Positions 9,415 to 17,603 of a stretch of 64,000 nt of DNA are shown piece after piece. Made by a program: the position numbers and the translations under genes. The notes under the pieces are model-generated. The model was not told the origin of the DNA and did not search any database. It worked only from the letters and a program-made list of their open reading frames with translations. This DNA comes from Marinihelvus sp942491555. Its GTDB lineage: Bacteria > Pseudomonadota > Gammaproteobacteria > Xanthomonadales > SZUA-36. The stretch covers positions 248,001-312,000 of the forward strand of contig CALOBN010000003.1 in the NCBI GenBank assembly GCA_942491555.1. Reading direction: 5' to 3'. Each line of letters starts with the position of its first letter. Within the stretch, counting starts at the first letter, position 1.

Positions 9415-11544
9415 TCACTCTGCTGGCTCCTGATTCTCAGGCAGCAGAAACTCCAGGGTTCCTCCACCGGCCAGGCGGCGGTGGGACACGCTGAACCCGG
9501 GAAGCCTGGCGCCGTTGAATTTCGCTCCGGTTGCCAGGGCTTCAGGATGCCCTGGTGATAGCCCTGGCGCTTCAATAAAAAGCCGATTTTCACCGATCTC
9601 CAGGCTGGCACTCGCTACCCGGGGCAGGCCAAGAATGTAGTCACCCCGGGTCGGCATCACGGGGTAGAACCCCAGCAGGTTAAACAACTCCCAGGCGGCA
9701 CGACCGGCGGTCATATCGAGCGGCGGTTCCTCCTTGAACAGAAACCGGCTTATTTGCTGACCGTGCGCTGGCTCGTTGGACAGGGGGTAAAGCCATGGTA
9801 CGTGCCAGTGGGCCGGTGACCCGGCCTCATAGGCCCCGATATTAGTGCCGCCCCGCTCTGCCAGCTGACCGGGTTTGGCACCACCCGGCGCGAGATCAAA
9901 GAAGTCGTCAAGTCGCAGTGTCAACTCCTGGCGCCCACCCAGCAGGGATAAAAGACCGTCCATATCAAACTGGGCGATGGACCAGAGCGCGGCCCAGGGA
10001 TCACGCCCGGCAAAATCCTGGCTGCCGGGGCCTGCGTTTTCAGGCTGGAACGGGGTACGCCAGTTGCGCTCATCGTCGCGTCCGCGAAACCACTGCTCCT
10101 GTGGGTCGTAGAGCTGTCGGTAGAACAGCGTTCTTACTGCGAATGACTCTGCCAGCCCCTGCTCGCCCAGCGCCGCGGCAACCGCTGCTGTGGACTGATG
10201 CGCGAGCCCGGCCGCCAGGCTGCGGCTGACCGAACCGCTTGGTATGGACTGGAAGGAGAAATATCCCCGTGGCTCGTAATCGGCCCAGGGAGAATCCCCG
10301 GCACCGGGCAGGAATGCCTTCAGGAGTGGTGGTAGCGCCTGTGTAGCCTTTACATCCGGCAATTGGCGGCTGACCAGTGAGGCAATCACCGGTACCGCAG
10401 GCTCAAGCTCGTCCGATGGGCGTGATTGTCCCCACACGGTTTGTTGGGGCAGAACACCTGACGCCCGCTGATGGGCCGTGATGGTCGCAAAAAGATCAGC
10501 CATGCGACCGGGTTCCAACAGACTGAGAAAGGGTATGACTGTCCGGTAATTCTGCGCGGGCAAAAGATTTCCAAAATAGGCCTGGCCGCCAGCCAGGCTG
10601 CGTATTTCCTGGCTCGCCGCGCGGTATTGACCATCACTGTCCGTAATGTCGCCGTATTCGGCCAGGAGCCGGTACAGGGCCAGATATGCGCGTCGGCGAA
10701 GCGCCTCTTCCCCGCTAACATCCAGACGCCCCAGCAGCGCGTTCCAGGAATCCCTGGCGCGCCTTTGCATTTGGCCAAAATCCGGTACATCGGACGACCC
10801 GAGATTCTCCCTGGCGCCATTCACATCCACGGTCGACAGGGCCAGCGCAAATTCCAGGGGGTCGGGCGTCTGATCAAACGTGATTTCCAGGCTGCCATCA
10901 GCAGTATGCCGGGCCCGTTGAAAAGCACGGCTGAAGCGCACGAGTACATGCAGTGTTTCGCCACCACGTCCGGTAAAGCTTCCGCTGATTGAACGCCTGC
11001 CCCTGGCCGGCTCAATCGTTCCACCCCGGAGCTCACCGAAATCCCGCCAGGCCAGACGCAACGTCAAGGCCGACTGCAACGGGGGTTGCAGGCGATAATG
11101 AGCACTGCGCGGGCCGGCACTGGCCTGCAGTTTTTGCTGGCCGGCTGCGTCGATATTGAACCACCCGGGTCCACCCCGAATGGCGAGCGTGGAGGCGTCC
11201 GGGACCTGATCCGGAGTCCAGCGAACATCAAAATCAACGCCTTCTGAAGAGCGCGCATGGCGCAAGCCAAGCCACTGCCCGCCTGGCGCAATCGCCGGAT
11301 GCAGGCGCAGCATACCAAAAGGATAAATTGCCTCCGCCAGGTCAACACCGTCCAGGTCAACGCGCGCTGCAGCGCTGCGCTCTTGCGTCACATTCAACTG
11401 CTCCGGGACGGGTGCCGCCGGGTCAACATCACCGTTCTTCTGATCACAGGAAAGGATTAAGGAAATGAGCAAACCTGCAAGCAGCAGGCGCCAGGCATTG
11501 TGAATAGCGGCAGCCAGCCCGCTTGTGTGGTGAAAGTCAGACAT
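9415..11544 (-). CDS. GH92-family-like lipoprotein, probable degenerate alpha-mannosidase
   Basis: A 709-residue protein with a lipoprotein signal (LLAGLLISLILSC, Cys about residue 33). The body follows the GH92 layout: an N-terminal beta-sandwich, then an alpha/alpha barrel with YLALYRLLAEYGDI, ending in a region like that before the family C-terminus (LFNLLGFYPVMP and GDYILGLPRVASASLEIG). GH92 enzymes are Ca-dependent exo-alpha-mannosidases. Key motifs differ. The usual YTEGNxWQY acid motif reads DFAGRDPWAALW, and the usual GNDDCGQMSAW base/metal motif reads PLDMTAGRAAW, so the acid Glu and one Asp appear lost. It may be catalytically dead, a binding protein, or of altered specificity. No sugar transporter is adjacent. 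Confidence 0.7.
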   Translation of the reverse strand: MSDFHHTSGLAAAIHNAWRLLLAGLLISLILSCDQKNGDVDPAAPVPEQLNVTQERSAAARVDLDGVDLAEAIYPFGMLRLHPAIAPGGQWLGLRHARSSEGVDFDVRWTPDQVPDASTLAIRGGPGWFNIDAAGQQKLQASAGPRSAHYRLQPPLQSALTLRLAWRDFGELRGGTIEPARGRRSISGSFTGRGGETLHVLVRFSRAFQRARHTADGSLEITFDQTPDPLEFALALSTVDVNGARENLGSSDVPDFGQMQRRARDSWNALLGRLDVSGEEALRRRAYLALYRLLAEYGDITDSDGQYRAASQEIRSLAGGQAYFGNLLPAQNYRTVIPFLSLLEPGRMADLFATITAHQRASGVLPQQTVWGQSRPSDELEPAVPVIASLVSRQLPDVKATQALPPLLKAFLPGAGDSPWADYEPRGYFSFQSIPSGSVSRSLAAGLAHQSTAAVAAALGEQGLAESFAVRTLFYRQLYDPQEQWFRGRDDERNWRTPFQPENAGPGSQDFAGRDPWAALWSIAQFDMDGLLSLLGGRQELTLRLDDFFDLAPGGAKPGQLAERGGTNIGAYEAGSPAHWHVPWLYPLSNEPAHGQQISRFLFKEEPPLDMTAGRAAWELFNLLGFYPVMPTRGDYILGLPRVASASLEIGENRLFIEAPGLSPGHPEALATGAKFNGARLPGFSVSHRRLAGGGTLEFLLPENQEPAE

Positions 11545-11907
11545 GTATCCAGCGAAGGCTAACTGATATCAGGACGGTTTCGGTTGAACAGATGTGGGTT
11601 CTGGTGTTTTTGGAAAGAAATAACATAGTCTCGGACGCTTCCCTTTGCTGCTAGGACATCCTGTCTGCCAACGGTATGCGCTGACCGATCAATCGCGTCG
11701 AGACAGAAAAACATTAAACTATTTAATAATGTTTTACAATAGCTTATATTAATTACTTAAAATTTATATTAATTTAAATCCTAAGCCCCGAAAGTGATTT
11801 TCAGCATGTCCCCCGGGCTTTTCTGCAAGGAGTATGCAATAAGGGCGCAAACTGTGCCTAGAATAAGGGGATGATTTACAAAAACCCGAACAGGGAGGAA
11901 ACCACCA
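11545..11907. other. AT-rich gene-free interval between divergent genes
   Basis: This 363-base interval separates the divergent GH92-like and zinc-ribbon genes. Bases about 11710-11780 are strikingly AT-rich compared with the surroundings and contain the direct repeat TTATATTAATT at 11744-11754 and 11764-11774, exactly 20 bases apart (about two helical turns). An imperfect AAGCCC/GGGCTT hairpin with a long loop follows at about 11782-11820. A TAGAAT box at 11859-11864 could be a -10 element for the plus-strand gene, but its -35 is not clear. Confidence 0.6.
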
Positions 11908-12273
11908 ATGCAATGTCCCAAGTGCTCTGCGCAAACCGAAGAGACCTACTACGATGATGTGCGTGTTGATCGCTGCACTGAATGCAAAGGCCTGTGGTTT
12001 GACTCCGGTGAACTCGAAGCGCTTCGCGAAGATACCTGGATGGCCGACTATATCGTGGACACCGGGGATGTCCGGGTTGGCAAGAAGTTCAACCGGGTTC
12101 ACGATATCACCTGTCCGCGCTGTTCAATAAAGATGATTGAAGAACACGATGCGGAACAGTCACATATTCTTTACGAGCGATGCCCGGCGGGCCATGGCAC
12201 TTTTCTGGACGCGGGCGAATTCACCGACCTTGTGCACAAGTCCTTCTGGGACCGCTTCAAGCGGGCAACTTGA
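11908..12273 (+). CDS. TFIIB-type zinc-ribbon protein
   Basis: A 121-residue small protein with two Cys clusters. The N-terminus MQCPKCSAQ...RCTECKGLWFDSGELE is the zf-TFIIB signature, a zinc ribbon followed by the WFDxGEL motif. A second half-conserved copy follows (CPRCSIKM...CPAGHGTFLDAGEFTDL), so the protein is a duplicated ribbon. Members are thought to bind nucleic acid or act in protein-protein contacts; no specific function is known. The start has a good AGGGAGGAA ribosome-binding site eight bases upstream. Confidence 0.85.
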   Translation: MQCPKCSAQTEETYYDDVRVDRCTECKGLWFDSGELEALREDTWMADYIVDTGDVRVGKKFNRVHDITCPRCSIKMIEEHDAEQSHILYERCPAGHGTFLDAGEFTDLVHKSFWDRFKRAT

Positions 12274-12335
12274 AGCCGAACGGCAACGCCGGCCAGCATT
12301 CCACGCGCCTGCCCCTCGTGGGATGGCGTGGCGGC

Positions 12336-12527
12336 TCAGGCCTCGTCCTCGTGGCGAAGATGCATTGAGACCGGTTCCACTGATTCCACGACAACGGTCA
12401 TGGGCCGGCAGCACACCTGGCAATCTTCGATGTAACGCTGCATTCCCCCGGAAGGATCAATAAGCAGCTGGACCGGCTCCGCACAATACGGGCAATGGCC
12501 GTCAACAAGTTCCTCGCCCCAGTTCAC
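12336..12527 (-). CDS. CPXCG motif cysteine-rich small protein
   Basis: A 63-residue protein with a GTG start and a GGAGG ribosome-binding site about ten bases upstream. It has CPYCAEP near the N-terminus and CQVCCRPM in the middle, matching the small 'CPXCG motif-containing cysteine-rich' family found in many gammaproteobacteria. The two Cys pairs probably bind one zinc. Function is unknown. It converges on the TFIIB-type zinc-ribbon gene, 62 bases apart, and is divergent from the antiporter gene. Confidence 0.82.
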   Translation of the reverse strand: MNWGEELVDGHCPYCAEPVQLLIDPSGGMQRYIEDCQVCCRPMTVVVESVEPVSMHLRHEDEA

Positions 12528-12598
12528 CGTCAGCTATCCTCCAGAACACCAAACGAAATGATTGTGTAGCATACAAGTGGATTTCTGAAACTGGTGTC

Positions 12599-13771
12599 AT
12601 GTCGATGCAAACCGACCTGATTTTTCTGTTGTTCATCGTCCTCGCCAGTGCCTCAATGGCGGCGACCGTCATGCTGTGGGCGCGCCAGGCCCTGATTGTG
12701 GGCTACCTGATGGCCGGCGTCATCTGTGGCCCCTGGGTTCTGGGCTGGGTTTCCGATACCCGTGTCATCGGCGAGCTTTCCGAGGCCGGTATCATCTTCC
12801 TGCTGTTTCTGCTGGGCCTCGACCTGACGCCGCAAAAACTGCTGGCCCTGCTCAAGCAAACCACTCTGGTCACGCTGATGACTTCAGTATTGTTTTTTGT
12901 GTCAGGAACCATGCTCGGACTCGTCTTTAATTTTCCCCTGCATGACGCAGCCCTGATCGGCGCGGCCTGCATGTTCTCAAGCACCATCATAGGCATCAAG
13001 CTATTGCCCACCACGGTGCTGCACCACCGCCATACCGGTGAAGTCATTATCTCGGTGCTGCTGCTGCAGGACCTGATCGCCATTGCCGTGATCATCGCGC
13101 TACAGGCCATGAGCAAAGGCTCAACAACGCCGGGTGACCTGCTGATGCCCCTGCTGGGGTTGCCGTTGCTGGCCGTGGGCGGCTATGCCTTTGAGCGATG
13201 GATCATCATGCCCCTGTTCCGCCGTTTTGATCAGGTGCAGGAGTTTGTCTTCCTGCTGACCATCGCCTGGTGCCTGGGCATGGCCTGGGCGGGTCATGCG
13301 GTCGGTTTGTCCTATGAGCTCGGTGCATTTCTCGGCGGTATCATCATGGCAACCAGCCCGATTGCCAAGTTCATCTCGACCCGTCTTTATCCCTTACGGG
13401 ACTTCTTCCTGGTGTTGTTCTTTTTTGCGCTGGGCGCGCAACTCAATCTGGATGTTGTTCCCGCCGTGCTGCTGCCTGCGTCCTTACTTGCAATCGGTAT
13501 GCTCGCCATCAAACCGGCCATCTTTCGTTTTGCGCTGGGCAGGGTTTCCGAGTCGCCCAAACTGGCCTGGGAAACCGGCTGGCGACTGGGTCAGATGAGC
13601 GAGTTTTCACTGCTGATTACTTTCATGGCCATGCAGGTGCCCATATTCAGCCCGGACGTGGTGATTCTGATCCAGGTAGCGACCGTACTGAGCATTGTCG
13701 GCTCGTCATCGATTATCGTGTTTAATTTTCCGACGCCGATGGCAGCGAGCCGGGCCTTACGAAAAGACTAA
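12599..13771 (+). CDS. CPA2-type cation:proton antiporter (membrane domain only)
   Basis: A 390-residue Na+/H+ exchanger-family membrane protein with about twelve helices. ARQALIVGYLMAGVICGPWVLG and the helix with LLFLLGLDLTPQKL are typical of the Kef/CPA2 group. It lacks the C-terminal TrkA-N (RCK) nucleotide-binding domain of KefB/KefC and ends just after the last helix. It probably exchanges K+ or Na+ for protons across the inner membrane. It is divergent from the small Cys-rich gene and convergent with fnr. Confidence 0.87.
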   Translation: MSMQTDLIFLLFIVLASASMAATVMLWARQALIVGYLMAGVICGPWVLGWVSDTRVIGELSEAGIIFLLFLLGLDLTPQKLLALLKQTTLVTLMTSVLFFVSGTMLGLVFNFPLHDAALIGAACMFSSTIIGIKLLPTTVLHHRHTGEVIISVLLLQDLIAIAVIIALQAMSKGSTTPGDLLMPLLGLPLLAVGGYAFERWIIMPLFRRFDQVQEFVFLLTIAWCLGMAWAGHAVGLSYELGAFLGGIIMATSPIAKFISTRLYPLRDFFLVLFFFALGAQLNLDVVPAVLLPASLLAIGMLAIKPAIFRFALGRVSESPKLAWETGWRLGQMSEFSLLITFMAMQVPIFSPDVVILIQVATVLSIVGSSSIIVFNFPTPMAASRALRKD

Positions 13772-13839
13772 GGCAATGATCGGGCGGCACACCGGGCGGG
13801 CAACCAAAAACACGATTTGAATGGTGCCGTGTAAGGGGC

Positions 13840-14583
13840 TTATTCGGCCGGCCCTGCGACCACTTCCAGCCCTTCAAAATCATTAATCCTGATGTTTTTG
13901 CGGTGCACCGTGATCAGCTCGCGCTCCTGAAACCTTGCCAGTACCCGGCTTACCGTCTCGGTGGCCAGGCGCAGGTGGCTGGCAATATCCCTGCGCGCCA
14001 TGGAAAGATTGAATTCATGGCGCGAATAACCCCGTCGTTCAAAACGTGCGGAAAGCGACAACAGGAACCGGGAAATACGCTGGTCAGCGGTTAAATCAGC
14101 CGAATTCGCTTCCAACTCGGCAATTTGACGACTCATCACACGGAAGAGTTCTGCCTGTAAATTCGGCAGCGTCCTGGCCATGTCCGCAACGGTTGCGAAG
14201 TTCAGGGTACACACCGAGCTGGTATCAAGGGCAACCACATTGGACGTGTGGCTGTTGGCATGAATGGCGTCAAGGCCCATGATTTCTCCAGGCAGGTGAA
14301 AGCCGAGAACCTGCTCTTCACCCTCTTCATTGATCACGTAACTTTTAAAACTACCCGAACGGACCGCAGCGAGCGAACTGAAGGATTCACCAGCGCGAAA
14401 AATATGCTCACCCCGTTGCAGAGGTCGCGACTTCTGGACAATTTGTTCAAAAGTAAGGAGTTGGTGATCGTCCAGCAACCGTGGCAGACACAAATTGCTC
14501 AGGCCACATTCACTGCACGCAACCCGTTGCTGAGCCCCAGGGACCCGCTTGACCAAATTAGCCTCAGAATTCGAACTGTTCAT
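13840..14583 (-). CDS. fnr: FNR/ANR oxygen-sensing transcription regulator
   Basis: A 247-residue CRP/FNR-family regulator. It has the cysteines needed for an oxygen-labile [4Fe-4S] cluster: Cys23, Cys26, Cys32 (motif ACSECGLSNLC) and Cys125 (SSVCTLNF). These match E. coli Cys20, 23, 29 and 122 with a constant offset of three. A cyclic-nucleotide-like sensor domain is followed by a DNA-binding helix-turn-helix (RRDIASHLRLATETVSRVLARF) whose ETVSR recognition helix is FNR-like. FNR dimerises without oxygen and controls anaerobic genes. The upstream gene hemN is a classical target and has a matching FNR box, so the pair is coherent. Confidence 0.94.
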   Translation of the reverse strand: MNSSNSEANLVKRVPGAQQRVACSECGLSNLCLPRLLDDHQLLTFEQIVQKSRPLQRGEHIFRAGESFSSLAAVRSGSFKSYVINEEGEEQVLGFHLPGEIMGLDAIHANSHTSNVVALDTSSVCTLNFATVADMARTLPNLQAELFRVMSRQIAELEANSADLTADQRISRFLLSLSARFERRGYSRHEFNLSMARRDIASHLRLATETVSRVLARFQERELITVHRKNIRINDFEGLEVVAGPAE

Positions 14584-14612
14584 GGAGCCCCCTTCCGTAA
14601 CCGAACCGTTCG

Positions 14613-14618
14613 ATTATA
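14613..14618 (-). promoter_or_regulatory. Putative -10 element of the fnr promoter
   Basis: The minus strand reads TATAAT here, 30 bases upstream of the fnr start codon. No good -35 hexamer is found at 16-18 bases; a TTGATC lies only 14 bases upstream. Confidence 0.4.
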
Positions 14619-14634
14619 ACCCAGCAAAGATGGA

Positions 14635-16026
14635 TCAAATAACTTTCGAAAAGGCGCGTTCCTGATCTTTTGATTTAAGCGATTCATCAAAAACCATGGC
14701 GATTACCCGAACCAGCAACATCCCAACCGATGTGGCCCGCAAACCACTGCCGGACAATCTAAGCAAGCCATCCCAGGCAAGTTTCTTCAACATGACCAAC
14801 TCTGCGGCGAAATGCTCACCGAAATCAATTCCGAACTGCGTTTCGATCCGGTCGAAATCCAGCGCACCATGACACATGATTTGTTCAATAATGCTGCGCC
14901 GCAGGCTGTCCTCCCTGCTCAGTTCCACGCCGCGCCAGACAGGCAGGTCGCCCGCTTTCAGGCTGTGTCGCCAGTTGATCAGGTCTTTGAAGTTTTGCGA
15001 GTAGCTGTCCCCGACCTTGCTGATTGCACTGACACCCAGCCCAAGCAGGTCGCACTCGGCGAACGTGGAGTAGCCCTGAAAGTTGCGCTGCAACTGTCCT
15101 TTATCGCGCGCACGAACCAGCTCATTATCCGGCAAGGCAAAGTGATCCATGCCGATGTAGAGGTAACCTGCCGCAGCAAGCGTTTCAATCGTGCATTGCA
15201 ACAGCGCCAGGCGGACTTCGGGCACCGGCAGGTCCGCATCCTTGATCAGACGCTGCGCACGAAAAAGTTCCGGCAAGTGGGCGTAGTTATAAACTGACAG
15301 ACGATCAGGCCGGGCTTCAATCACAACCTCAAGTGTGGTGCGAAAAGATTCCAGGGTCTGCTTTGGCAAGCCATAGATCAGATCAATGGAAATCGAGTTG
15401 AAACCCGCCTCGCGGGACGCTCCTATCAAGTCAAGCGTCTGCTGCGGATCCTGCACACGATTGACGGCCTGCTGCACCCGGGGGTCCAGGTCCTGAACAC
15501 CCAGGCTCAGACGATTGAACCCCAGCCGGGCCAGCTGCCGGACCCGGCCCGTATCTACGGTGCGGGGATCAATTTCAATCGAAAACTCCCGCTGCGGCGC
15601 CATGGAAAGATGAAAGTTTGAACTCAGGCCCCTCATGATGGCAGCAAGCTGGTCATCGTCAAAGAAGGTCGGTGTCCCTCCGCCCAGGTGAATCTGGAGC
15701 ACTTCGCGGTCGCTGTCAAACAACTCTGCCTGCATACAGATTTCTTTTTGCAGCCAGTGCAAATAGTCTTCGCCATGACTGCTGTGGCGGGTGATTTTCT
15801 TGTTACAGCCGCAGTAGTAACAGAGTGAATGACAGAACGGCAGATGCAGGTAGAGTGAAAGGGGGCGGGGAATAAAATCCTCGTTGCTCTGCAACGCCTG
15901 CTCCCGGTAAGCCAGTTCGTCAAACCCCTCATGAAAACTCACAGCGGTGGGATAGGAAGTGTAGCGGGGACCGTTCAGCCCGTAGCGCTGGACCAGGTCG
16001 GCATCAAACAGGGCGGTTTCAGACAT
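14635..16026 (-). CDS. hemN: Oxygen-independent coproporphyrinogen III oxidase (HemN)
   Basis: A 463-residue radical-SAM enzyme that oxidatively decarboxylates coproporphyrinogen III to protoporphyrinogen IX without oxygen, in the cytoplasm. The [4Fe-4S]/SAM motif CxxxCxxC is at Cys65, Cys69 and Cys72 (HSLCYYCGCNKK), followed by the HemN-type HLGGGTPTF. I chose the ATG at 16026 over the GTG at 16044 for two reasons: the family starts here, and the likely transcription start falls at about 16052, leaving almost no leader for the GTG. An FNR box sits 41.5 bases upstream of that start point. fnr is the next gene downstream. Confidence 0.95.
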   Translation of the reverse strand: MSETALFDADLVQRYGLNGPRYTSYPTAVSFHEGFDELAYREQALQSNEDFIPRPLSLYLHLPFCHSLCYYCGCNKKITRHSSHGEDYLHWLQKEICMQAELFDSDREVLQIHLGGGTPTFFDDDQLAAIMRGLSSNFHLSMAPQREFSIEIDPRTVDTGRVRQLARLGFNRLSLGVQDLDPRVQQAVNRVQDPQQTLDLIGASREAGFNSISIDLIYGLPKQTLESFRTTLEVVIEARPDRLSVYNYAHLPELFRAQRLIKDADLPVPEVRLALLQCTIETLAAAGYLYIGMDHFALPDNELVRARDKGQLQRNFQGYSTFAECDLLGLGVSAISKVGDSYSQNFKDLINWRHSLKAGDLPVWRGVELSREDSLRRSIIEQIMCHGALDFDRIETQFGIDFGEHFAAELVMLKKLAWDGLLRLSGSGLRATSVGMLLVRVIAMVFDESLKSKDQERAFSKVI

Positions 16027-16058
16027 CTTCGGGGTCTCGCGCACATCGAATGCTGCCC

Positions 16059-16064
16059 AATGTA
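16059..16064 (-). promoter_or_regulatory. Putative -10 element of the hemN promoter
   Basis: The minus strand reads TACATT, close to TATAAT. It would place transcription start at about 16052 and the FNR box centre at -41.5, the class II activation position. Confidence 0.5.
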
Positions 16065-16086
16065 TGCGCTGACAGGGTGTGTCGGG

Positions 16087-16100
16087 TTGACACGGGTCAA
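16087..16100 (-). promoter_or_regulatory. FNR/ANR binding site upstream of hemN
   Basis: TTGACACGGGTCAA is a 5+5 palindrome with four spacer bases and fits the FNR consensus TTGATNNNNATCAA except at the innermost pair. Its position relative to the hemN -10 box and the presence of the fnr gene next door support the call. Confidence 0.7.
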
Positions 16101-16167
16101 CTGAAATTCAGATTATGCACCCTGCCGGGCGAATGAATGATCCACTGACCCGTCCATCATGATTCCG

Positions 16168-16806
16168 CTAATCAACCGTTGCACGCATGGACACTTCCAG
16201 CCGGCCATCAGGCAGCAACATGCCACGTTCGATACTGAAACCGGTCAGCAGATTGATGAGGATCGCCTGCGAATGGGGATAAAACGCCGGTTGCCTGACA
16301 CGCGGGGGACGACGGGTAAACAAATGGGGTTGATCAATGCCGTACCACTGATTGGTCAGCGCAATGTTGGAAGTGCGGACCGCAAACGCATGCGCCATGG
16401 TTTTTGCATGCAAATAGGGTCGAAGTGCTTCATCAAAGGCCTGCAGGCTTTCGTCATCCAGGTAATTGGGGTAGTCCCAGAGCAGGCAAAGATCAAACTT
16501 CGTTCCCTCCGGCACTGCGAGAAGCCGGGTGAATTCAGCGACCAGCTCTTCCCTGCTCTTATCTCCCCGCCCGTCCAGGGTCAGCGGCTCGCTGTACATT
16601 CCGGCAAAGTGCAGCCGGCAGCGAACCTGGGAAAAAAAATGAATGGTTTCATTGTGCGCGGGACCGATATCGAGCACTTTAAGCCGCCCGCTGGTGTCGA
16701 GTTTCTTGAAAAGGGAGGGAAACAGCAGGCTCTGCTGACGCTCCATATCCGGAATAGAAGGGGGTGAGTCCGCACCGATAGGTGCAGACGTCGCTACGTT
16801 GCTCAC
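16168..16806 (-). CDS. Unrecognised protein with methyltransferase-like motif
   Basis: A 212-residue cytoplasmic protein with a GTG start and GAGGA ribosome-binding site about nine bases upstream. I do not recognise its family. A stretch near residues 43-51, LKVLDIGPA, resembles motif I of SAM-dependent methyltransferases, and FDLCLLWDYPNYLDD sits where motif IV would be, but the glycine-rich loop is short. It has no signal peptide and no membrane helix. It lies 65 bases downstream of the bactofilin gene on the same strand, so a common transcript is likely; whether the functions are linked is unknown. Confidence 0.7.
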   Translation of the reverse strand: MSNVATSAPIGADSPPSIPDMERQQSLLFPSLFKKLDTSGRLKVLDIGPAHNETIHFFSQVRCRLHFAGMYSEPLTLDGRGDKSREELVAEFTRLLAVPEGTKFDLCLLWDYPNYLDDESLQAFDEALRPYLHAKTMAHAFAVRTSNIALTNQWYGIDQPHLFTRRPPRVRQPAFYPHSQAILINLLTGFSIERGMLLPDGRLEVSMRATVD

Positions 16807-16871
16807 GTGCTACTGTCCTCGCTGAGACTTCGCGCCCGGCTTACCAGGCGCTATGCCTTGCACGATCCGGC

Positions 16872-17465
16872 TCAGTTACCTTTCAGGGGTAAACCCTGAT
16901 CGGAAGAAGCCTTGCCCTGCATTGAAGCGGCCACAGCACCATTCGACTTTGGTGCATCCGGGGATGCCTCGCTGGAGGCTTCTTTTGGTGCGGTCTTGCT
17001 GGCTGCAGGTTTGGCTTCCGACTTTGTCGCTTCGCCCGGATCCATATCGATGCTGCCTTTGAACTTCGCACCATCTTCCAGGGTCATCCGCGGCGCCTTG
17101 ATGTTACCGCGGACATTACCGGTCCGGGATATCGTGGCCATTTCACTGGCTTCGATATCACCTTCGACCGTGCCATCGATCTTGACAACTTTGGCCTGGA
17201 TGTCAGCTTTAACTTCGCCGGAAGGACCTACGTCCACCCGGTATTGCTTGAGATTGACACTGCCTTTGACCTGACCTTCGATGATGAGATTCTCTTCACC
17301 ACTGACGTCGCCATTGATCTTGATTCGAGGCCCGATAACAGCCGCCCGTCCACTGGGCTGAGCCTGCCTGGCCTGGCTGGCCTGGCTGGCTGACAGGTCG
17401 TTCAGGCCCGCTTCATAATGGGCCTTCGGTCCTTCCTGGTTACTGTCTTTGCGCTTATCAAACAT
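16872..17465 (-). CDS. Bactofilin (polymer-forming cytoskeletal protein)
   Basis: A 197-residue bactofilin. The central region (about 50-140) is the DUF583 beta-helix core with short repeats such as IKINGDVSGEENLIIEGQ and VEGDIEASEMATISRTGNV. The tails are low in order: an N-terminal Q/S/A-rich stretch and a C-terminal K/A/S-rich tail. Bactofilins self-assemble into filaments near the membrane and help to organise the cell wall, stalks or polarity. I chose the ATG at 17465 (MFDKRK) because it has a GGAAG ribosome-binding site and fits the family; the open frame upstream has no support. Confidence 0.93.
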   Translation of the reverse strand: MFDKRKDSNQEGPKAHYEAGLNDLSASQASQARQAQPSGRAAVIGPRIKINGDVSGEENLIIEGQVKGSVNLKQYRVDVGPSGEVKADIQAKVVKIDGTVEGDIEASEMATISRTGNVRGNIKAPRMTLEDGAKFKGSIDMDPGEATKSEAKPAASKTAPKEASSEASPDAPKSNGAVAASMQGKASSDQGLPLKGN

Positions 17466-17603
17466 GTGAATCTTCCGAATTTTCTTTACTAGGGGACTTC
17501 TGAGTCTAGCAGACGAGGATTGGCCAAGTCCGTTAAATTTCCGTGTGAAGGGGGGCAAAACGACGAATGGTTTAAGCGGGCAGACAGGCGTTAGAATGGC
17601 AAG

